Source: Straminergon stramineum (Eukaryota; Streptophyta; Bryopsida; Hypnales; Calliergonaceae). Taken from it: DNA of 64,000 nt. Location: contig OY987268.1 in assembly GCA_963920665.1 (NCBI GenBank), positions 18,168,501 through 18,232,500 on the forward strand, given 5' to 3'. A program made the translations under genes and the position numbers. Positions 57,397 to 64,000 of the stretch are shown here, one piece after another (position 1 is the stretch's first letter; each line of letters opens with the position of its first letter). The notes under the pieces are model-generated. The model was not told the origin of the DNA and made no database searches. It was given only the letters and a program-made list of their open reading frames with translations.

Positions 57397-58909
57397 AATA
57401 GTGTGGGCCATTCTACAGTCCTCAACAGCGATGAGAAATAAGCCCAATGATAATTGATCATGCACCCCACAGGGGCCAGCGCCCCCCCTGTCCTTCTACA
57501 CGTGTGCAATCAAGTCCCCCCCTGCACCCTGCCCCCATCCCCGCGCACAGCCCCAGTCTTTGACCCAGAAAGCCTTGACCACACAGCATCCCCACTCCCC
57601 AGCCCAGCCAACGGCCACCCACGCCCGTGGGCCTCTGGACCCTGGACCCAATCCCACGACCCGGCCCGCGCCCCCTGCCCCCTCTCACCGACCCGGTATC
57701 TTTCCCCATCCCTCCATCTTTTCCGCTGGTCGGAAAGAAACCGGGTCGTCTCTCTCATCACTCTCTCTACTGTAGTCTCTCTCCCCTCCTACCCGGCTGG
57801 CCCCCATCCCCTCCCTCAAACTCGCTTCTTCCAGATCTGATGATGCGGTTCGTTGCTTGCTGCTACTTTTTCCGACTCCACTCTTTCTTCGCAAGATTCA
57901 GTCTTGTCACTTCCCCGGTTTCCCGTCGCCCTCATACTGAGCTCCTATCGGGAGTGAGAAAAGAGAGTCTCGTCCAGCTAGGGCTCCAGAACTCACTCAC
58001 AAACAGGGGAAAAACTGCGCACCTGGGGTGGGGCTCCTGCGAGGTGGGCGCCAGCGAGAACCCTTCACAGGGAAACTCCGAACGTGAAACTTCGAAAGTA
58101 CGAAACAGACAGGCTCGCATGTATCTATTTGATTGTGGTAAGGTTTCCTGCCTCCCTTTTTCCTCCTTACGGGTATGCAGGTTATGGAAGAACGAAGAGA
58201 GTAAGGATTGCTTTGCTTTGGCACTAGGGGAAGGAGGAAAAGAAGAAGAAGGAGGAGGTGTGATGAAGAGGATGCTCTTTCATACATACAGAGGATGTTA
58301 GTTTCCAGTTTGGTTCTGTATGTGAGGGCGCTCGTGTGTGAGTATGTGTTATGCGTATCGGGGTGTGTGGGTGTATTTTGGAGGTTTTTGTTAGGATGGA
58401 GGAGTCTGAAGGTTTGGGTGAGCTTCTTTGGCGAGCTCGGTTGTGTAGTGGGGTTAGTAGGAATAGCGAAGGAGTGCTGTGTGAGTGGAGGCAAGGGAGT
58501 GGCGATGCTTCGAGCTTCTGGTCGTTGCTCATTTCCTCAATTGTGTGAAGTTGAGAGGTTGGACGGGTGTTCGTGGTAGTACGGAGTTTATTTGGAGTGC
58601 TTCCCAAAGGCTTTGTGGTTTGAGTATAGTTGTGGTTGGAGTATGCGTGGGAGGTTAATCTTGGCCGCCTTGCATCGGAGGCTTTTGTGGTGCCATGTTT
58701 AGGTTCGTGAGCCTCTTAGGGCATTTGGTCGCATGGGGACGAGAGCCATCTTGAATTTCTTTTATGTCGTTAAGCGCGGACGTGGTCTCGTTTCGTATGT
58801 TGTTACGCACACGTGGGGTTTCTTGAGCTCTGGTTGTTGATGAAGCTGGAGCTTATTTAGCTCACATGTTCTGGTCTCTTTCGTTGACACTTAACTCAAA
58901 ACTTGACAG
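57397..58909. other. GC-rich region upstream of the AFB gene, no assigned gene
   Basis: Markedly GC-rich, with C-rich tracts at 57480-57720 that open all frames and create overlapping long frames on both strands (for example 57627-58301 plus and 57997-58494 minus). None shows a known domain and codon patterns look repeat-driven. It may contain promoter sequence or untranslated exons of the AFB gene. Confidence 0.4.
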
Positions 58910-59190
58910 GCAAATAGAGCACAGAAGGAGTACCACCTCGTACGCGACTCCTATGGAGCTTTGAAGTCGAAAGCTCCAGAACTCTCTGTTCTTGAAGAAG
59001 CGAGAGCTTCCCAGTCAAGAGAGAAACTGTGAATGACGCCTTGGAAAGACTCAGTTCCGTGGCTGGCCTGGACTGCTTCTTCGCCATTGTCAAGTCAAGA
59101 CTTCGCCAGGAGTTTCTCCTGTACTTCAACAGGTCTTCTGAACTGCCACCGATGCAGAGGTGTCCCATGGGGTCCCGTCAAGACAGCTAA
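58910..59190 (+). pseudogene. Exon-like coding remnant with a 2-base frameshift, product unidentified
   Basis: After an AG acceptor-like CTTGACAG, one frame reads sensibly for 40 codons (ANRAQKEYHLVRDSYGALKS, then a helical-looking stretch ending in ASQSREKL) and stops at 59030. Skipping two bases (59030-59031), another frame continues NDALERLSSVAGLDCFFAIV and on through RLRQEFLLYFNRSSELPPM to a stop at 59188. Joined conceptually the segment looks like a soluble helical protein, but I do not recognise the family. The frameshift suggests a pseudogene or captured fragment; it could also be a chance frame or a misread splice. Confidence 0.4.
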
Positions 59191-59235
59191 GCAAAATGGG
59201 TCCCGGGCTCCACATGCATTGAGCTTGGTTAGTGT

Positions 59236-60110
59236 TGGAGTGATCCTCGCGTGTGTGCAAGTACTCTGAAACAAAGCATTTGCACAAGATCTCGACAAAC
59301 TTTTCTCCCCAGATGTAAATCTCCTCTCCAGTGCAGATGCACCTGTCCAGCCCAGGTGGATCTTACGGGTTCCTTTAGCCCTTTGCCCCTTTCCATACTC
59401 TTACCATGATCCAGCGTGAATTTTAAGGGAAATCCCCGTTTGTTTGGGTGGTGTGAAGCAAATAGTCGAAGTCTTCATCTCTTCGAAGATCGAAGTCTTG
59501 GAGTGAACCTCGTGTGTGTTCAAGTCCTCTGATACACACAGCATTTGCACAAGATCTCGACAACCCTTTTCTCCCCAGATGTGAACAAGAAAGAGTCTCT
59601 TCTCCAGTGCAGATGCATCTGTCCAGCCCAGGTGGATCTTACGGGCGCCTTTAGCCCCCCTTCAAAAGTCCTTCCATACTTTTACCATGATCCATCGAGA
59701 AATTTCAAGGGAAATCCCATTTGTTTGGGTGGTTTGAAGCAGACAGTCGAAGTCTTCCAGCCCAGGTGGATCTTACGAAGGGTTCCATTAGCCCCCCTTC
59801 AAAGCGCTTCCATGCTGTAGCCATGATCCAGCGCGAACTTTTTTAAGGGAAGTGCGAATTCTTTGGGTGTTGTGAAGCAGACAGACAGTTGCAGTCTTCG
59901 TCTCCTCTCGCAGTAGTCGAAGTTTTCCAGCCCAGGTGGATCGGACCGTTTCCTTCAGCCCTTGAAGTCTTTGTCTATGCTGTTACCATGATCCAGCGAG
60001 AGCTTTCAAGGGTAGTGCGAATTCTTTGCCTGGTGTGAAGCAGACTGAAAGTAGAAGTCTTGGTCTTGGTCTTGCCCCTGAAGTCTTCCAGCCCTGGACT
60101 CCTCCGGGGT
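59236..60110 (+). repeat. Tandemly repeated leader before the AFB start codon, with uORFs
   Basis: Two long units (about 59236-59480 and 59493-59757) and two shorter ones (about 59757-59900 and 59928-60080), plus a partial end near 60081, share CAGCCCAGGTGGATC, ACCATGATCCAGCG and GTGTGAAGCA blocks in the same order. Each unit holds an ATG opening a short frame: 59406-59426 (MIQREF), 59687-59737 (MIHREISREIPFVWVV), 59823-59846 (MIQRELF) and 59988-60038 (MIQRELSRVVRILCLV). If this stretch is transcribed as 5' leader, these are candidate uORFs. Where transcription starts is not visible. Confidence 0.7.
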
Positions 60111-60123
60111 CTTGGAGGCCGAG

Positions 60124-63100
60124 ATGCCCTCCGTCTTCCCCGACGAGGTCCTCGAGCACGTCCTGGTGTTCCTAACCTCCCACCGAGACCGAAACTCCGT
60201 CTCGCTCGTGTGCAAGGCGTGGTGCAAGGCGGAGGGATGGAGCCGCAGGAGGGCCTTCATCGGCAACTGCTACGCCGTCTCCCCGAAGATTCTCATCAAG
60301 AGGTTCCCCAAGCTCACGTGCCTGGAGATGAAGGGGAGGCCGAGGTTCACCGACTTCGGCATGGTGCCGCCCAACTGGGGGGCATGTATACAACCCTGGA
60401 TCGAGGCCATGGCGAAGCAGTACCCGTTGCTGGAGGAGCTAAGGTTGAAGAGGATGACGGTGACCGATGAGGATTTGAGGATCGTGGCGAAGGCGTTCGG
60501 GAATTTTAGGTGTTTGAAGCTCACCAGTTGTGATGGGTTCAGTACGGATGGGATCACGGAGATCACCAGAAACTGCAGGTAATAATAATATTATAATGCT
60601 CTTCATTGGGGAGAAAAATGCAAAAAAAAAAATCCGAATCCTGTGCTGTATATGAGATGGGGTGTGAGGGGTAGCTTACTGGTGGTCTCGCAACTTCATC
60701 TGGGGTAGTAATGTAAAGACTCCATTCAACACACAGCAAGGGAGAGGCTCCATTAACCATACAGGTGAACTTTGAGCCTTTCCCTATAACAATCTAGAAA
60801 TTTGCGCATTTAGTCTGTGTTACGCGCAAAATCAATTGCAAAACGGTAAATCTCTAGAGACTAAGTGTTTACACACTTACCACAAATCGAAGCTCACCTG
60901 TATGGTCAATGGAGAATCTAATGTACTGTATGATGAATGGAGCCTGTACTTTATATGAGATGGGGTGAGTGTTTTTTGAGATTGGTTTACCGTCCTCTTG
61001 AATCATACCTAGTGAGGTCCGAGCTTTTACACTGCATAGTTTGAATGTGGGAGAAAGTGTGAAGAGAATTCCAAATGCCATTTTAGAGGCCATAACAAAG
61101 AGATTTAGGTGTACATGAACCTTTGGAGTAAGGTATGCGCACCTATAGTCGTCACTAAATTAGAACTGAGCATAGTTACTATTACGAAACATATTTCTTT
61201 TTCTTGGATCTTATTGTCCACTGGAAGGGGGTTCCAACACACTGTAGCGAGCATTATTCGGATGAGTAAGTTATGAAACTTTCTAAGTACGGTCTCTAGG
61301 TGTACCGATAAACAACACTAGGCTGTTGTAGACTCTCGCGTTTTGATGTTGCACATCTTGCGTAATCAATATTGTGTAATTAATAACCAGGTGTTTGTGA
61401 TGCTTTGTTCCAAATGTAGGTGTCACATTTCGGGCAGTGTTGATTATGGGTGTACATACCTTACATTGTAGACCTAACTACTCCAATTCTTCCCTGATTG
61501 CAGAAACCTCACAGAGCTGGATCTTCACGAGAACGACATCCTTGTCCGGAACGGAGACTGGTTAACCGCCTTCCCCGAGTCCCAAACCTCTCTCGAGTGC
61601 CTGAACTTTGCCACTGTGAAATTCAACTTCGACGAGAGTGACTTCCAGTCCTTAGAGGCTTTGGTGAGTCGGTGTTCGAATCTGAAGAGGTTGAAGTTGA
61701 ACAGGGAGATTGATCTGGATCAATTGCGGCAGCTTCTGTTGCGAGCTCCGCAACTGGAAGAGCTCGGAACAGGGATTTATAATCAAAACCTCTCCTGGGC
61801 GAGACTCAGTGAGCTTCAAGGATCTCTGGTTAGGTGTAAGAATTTGCGGAGTCTCTCCGGGCTGTGGAACGTAGTCCCTTTGTGCATACCCAGTATGTAT
61901 CCAGTTTGTCTGGAGTTGACGAGTCTGGATCTCTCGAATGTGCTGCTATCGACACAAGACTTCTCCAAGCTTATCACCTATTGCCCCAAGCTGCAACGAC
62001 TACTGGTGGGTTCCTTTCTTGCTTGCTTTCACTGTAATGACATTCAACCGCACTAGAAAATTTGAAGTTTTGATCGTTCTTGTAAGTCGTGACGTTCTTC
62101 ATGAATTTACCCGAAAACCCTCATGCTCTTCACGTATGCTCTACACTAAAGATGCACCATGCGTTTTGGGTAAAACATCGAGTAATATGTTTAGCGAAGA
62201 ACATCCGTAATCTTTCTGCAGGGTATTGATTTGAGCTGGGTAGTAACTTTCTTTAGTTACGGGGGCTTTGGTAATGAACTAGCTCTGTCCACCTGCAAAC
62301 CTAGCCCTAATTTGACCAGAATTTAGACTTCTAAATGTTTGATATACCCTCGTTCTTTCTGTCGTGGTTATCCGTTCTTTGCTACAATGTTCGTGACCAC
62401 CCTCTACGTGTTTAGGATGCACTCATTCATGACAATGTTCTTACCATCTTTTTCGTTGTTTTTGCTCAGGTTCAAGATTACGTGGGTGACAAGGGTTTGC
62501 AGGCCGCCGCCACAGTCTGCAAGGACTTGCGCGAGCTTCGCGTGTTCCCCATCACGGACGACGGCCTAGTCACGGAGGAGGGTTTCCTCGCCATCTCCGA
62601 AAGCTGCCACGAGTTGCGGAAAATCCTCTACTTCTGCAAGCAGATGACCAACGCCGCCATGTCCACGTTCGCCAGGAACTGCCCCAAAATGACTCACTTC
62701 CGCCTCTGTATCATACCTGCCTACGAGGTCGACTGCGACACCAGGGAGCCTCTGGACGAAGGATTTGGCGCAGTCTGCAGATTATGCAAGGATCTTCGTC
62801 GTCTCTCTCTCTCCGGTCTCCTCACGGACAAGACCTTCGACTACATCGGCCGGTACGCGGAGAACCTGGAAATGCTATCAGTAGGCTTTGTTGGCGACAG
62901 TGATTTAGGGATGCAGTGCGTTCTGGAAGGTTGCCCTAAGCTTCGGAAGTTGGAGGTCAGAGACTGTCCGTTTGGAGATGAAGCGCTCTTGATGGGCATC
63001 CACAAGTACGAGTCCATGCGGGGGTTGTGGATGTCATCGTGCAAAGTCACTAGAGATGGTTGCCAATTCTTGGCACAGAAGAATCCGTTCCTCAACGTCG

Positions 63101-63234
63101 AGATTATCACAGATGTGGAGAGACCGATTGTTTACCCCAGTGACGAGCCCGAGCCCGTTGGGAAACTGTACGTATACCGCACTCTCGCAGGGCACCGGAG
63201 TGATGCCCCTGCTTTCGTAGATACGCTGAAGTGA
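60124..63234 (+). CDS. AFB: TIR1/AFB-type F-box auxin receptor, 3 exons, 573 residues
   Basis: Exons 60124-60578, 61504-62005 and 62470-63234, joined by GT-AG introns of 925 and 464 bases with an unbroken frame. Family role: substrate-recognition subunit of the nuclear SCF(TIR1/AFB) E3 ligase, which binds auxin together with the Aux/IAA degron and targets Aux/IAA repressors for degradation. The F-box is residues 1-40 (FPDEVLEHVLVFL, then SLVCKAW), followed by leucine-rich repeats to the C-terminus. Family signatures include APQLEELGTG, YFCKQMTNAA, FRLCII, RRLSLSGLLTDK and RDCPFGD. By alignment with Arabidopsis TIR1 from memory, the hormone-pocket residues are conserved at R397 (TIR1 R403), S432 (S438), F75 (F79) and F78 (F82); inositol-phosphate contacts K70 and R110 are also kept. 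TIR1 H78 is replaced by R74, as in the AFB4/5 clade. Length is close to TIR1 (594). The start ATG lies just before the F-box and no in-frame ATG precedes it nearby. Near-certain identity; exact clade unproven. Confidence 0.97.
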
Positions 63235-64000
63235 GTGGGAACCCTCAACCCCTCAACCCTAGTCCTTTGCTATACTTCCCTTTTTTTCCGGTTTTAATAC
63301 TAGTCGTTTCATTTCCTTCCATTGGATCAACCTTGAAAGAGATACACACAAGAGGGACACAAGAGGGGCACAACCGAGAAAAGAGACGACCCCAAAGAGA
63401 GAGATTGTGTGCCTGGGCTGGTGTAGTAGTGATGGCAAGCAGCCGGTTTGCTATTGATGAGGAAGTTTGGATACTGTACATAATATCTGTTGTAAGTCCC
63501 TGCCTAACAGAGAGCGTAGTTAGTATAGTTACTATAGGAGAATCACCCACCCTCACTTCCACTTCACTTTGCCGTAGTAGGAGCTCGCTAGCTGTTTTGG
63601 GGGCCATCTCATATTGCAGAATGTCGTCCGAATTGGGACTTCCTTCCTTCACCCCAACGGAGCCAGTCCAGTGGATTGCACAGGATGGATGTGGAGGGGC
63701 TCTCTCATGGGGCACTTTGACGAACTTGCCGGGTGACCTTCGGGGTCCCTGTTCAGTAAAAAGAAACTCTTTCGCACATGGACGACTCGGGTGGCTCAAT
63801 CTCTCTCTTTCTCTCTTTCTTGCTGCCCATCATCTGTAATGCAGTTTGTGGAATCTATCTGTAAGGTGGGGAACCGAATCCTAATGGTATGTTATTCCTA
63901 TTGTATCGTCGAGGTTTAGGAGAGCTTTTGTTTTGAATACATCGAAGGTATGTTTTTTGCTCATACTGTTGTATATCTGCCTACGATTCCACCATAGTTT
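63235..64000. other. 3' flank of the AFB gene
   Basis: Probably 3' untranslated region then intergenic DNA. Overlapping open frames of about 200 codons on each strand (63231-63839 plus and 63245-63799 minus) show no family motif, and the plus-strand one starts inside the AFB stop. No canonical AATAAA seen close to the stop codon. Confidence 0.45.

Noticed and set aside
57458..58607. Long overlapping open frames on both strands upstream of the AFB gene
   Set aside because: The C-rich composition removes stops in every frame; no domain, no consistent splice structure and opposite-strand overlaps argue against real genes.
62955..62975. Possible miR393 target site in the AFB gene at the RDCPFGD codons
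   Set aside because: This is the region targeted in seed-plant TIR1/AFB genes, but by eye it has about ten mismatches to the remembered miR393 complement, too many for a credible site.
63231..63839. 202-codon plus-strand frame and 184-codon minus-strand frame after the AFB stop
   Set aside because: They overlap each other on opposite strands, lie in the expected 3' flank and show no motif.
1..64000. CRISPR arrays, bacterial operons, tRNA or rRNA genes
   Set aside because: No evenly spaced direct repeats with unique spacers, no cloverleaf-forming tRNA sequence and no rRNA signature were noticed; the spliced genes show this is eukaryotic nuclear DNA.

Overview
The window looks like nuclear DNA from a land plant with a repeat-rich genome. 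Two spliced plant genes sit in about 64 kb of mostly AT-rich, gene-free sequence full of small inverted-repeat transposons. The short-intron, three-exon TIR1/AFB gene and its overall likeness to non-seed-plant auxin receptors suggest a bryophyte or lycophyte, possibly a moss. That placement is an inference from remembered protein families, not a search result.

Layout. 1-17.2 kb: no convincing protein gene, but many MITE-like elements, nested insertions and tandem repeats. 17.2-18.5 kb: a decayed Tc1-like (DD34E) transposon with near-intact terminal inverted repeats. 18.5-21.5 kb: sequence of intermediate GC without a recognised gene. 21.6-28.5 kb: a ten-exon gene for a 500-residue RCC1-repeat (beta-propeller) protein, preceded by a 16-codon upstream ORF that overlaps its start codon. 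28.5-57.4 kb: AT-rich intergenic DNA dominated by two classes of short non-autonomous elements. One class is flanked by TTAA and begins CCC (piggyBac-like ends); the other is flanked by TA and begins AGGT (Tc1/mariner or Stowaway-like). 57.4-60.1 kb: a GC-rich region with an exon-like coding remnant and a tandem-repeated leader. 60.1-63.2 kb: a complete three-exon TIR1/AFB-type F-box auxin receptor gene of 573 residues, followed by its 3' flank.

The two genes are not an operon and need not be functionally linked. The AFB protein should be the substrate-recognition subunit of an SCF ubiquitin ligase for auxin-dependent Aux/IAA degradation. The RCC1-like protein is probably nuclear, but its role is unknown.

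The most noteworthy feature is the TTAA/CCC-ended element family: about ten ends or copies in at least five internal-sequence groups, including two near-full-length 925 bp copies. A paralogous empty site in the same window supports TTAA duplication on insertion. No transposase for it is visible here. All element boundaries and splice sites were read by eye and not computed.
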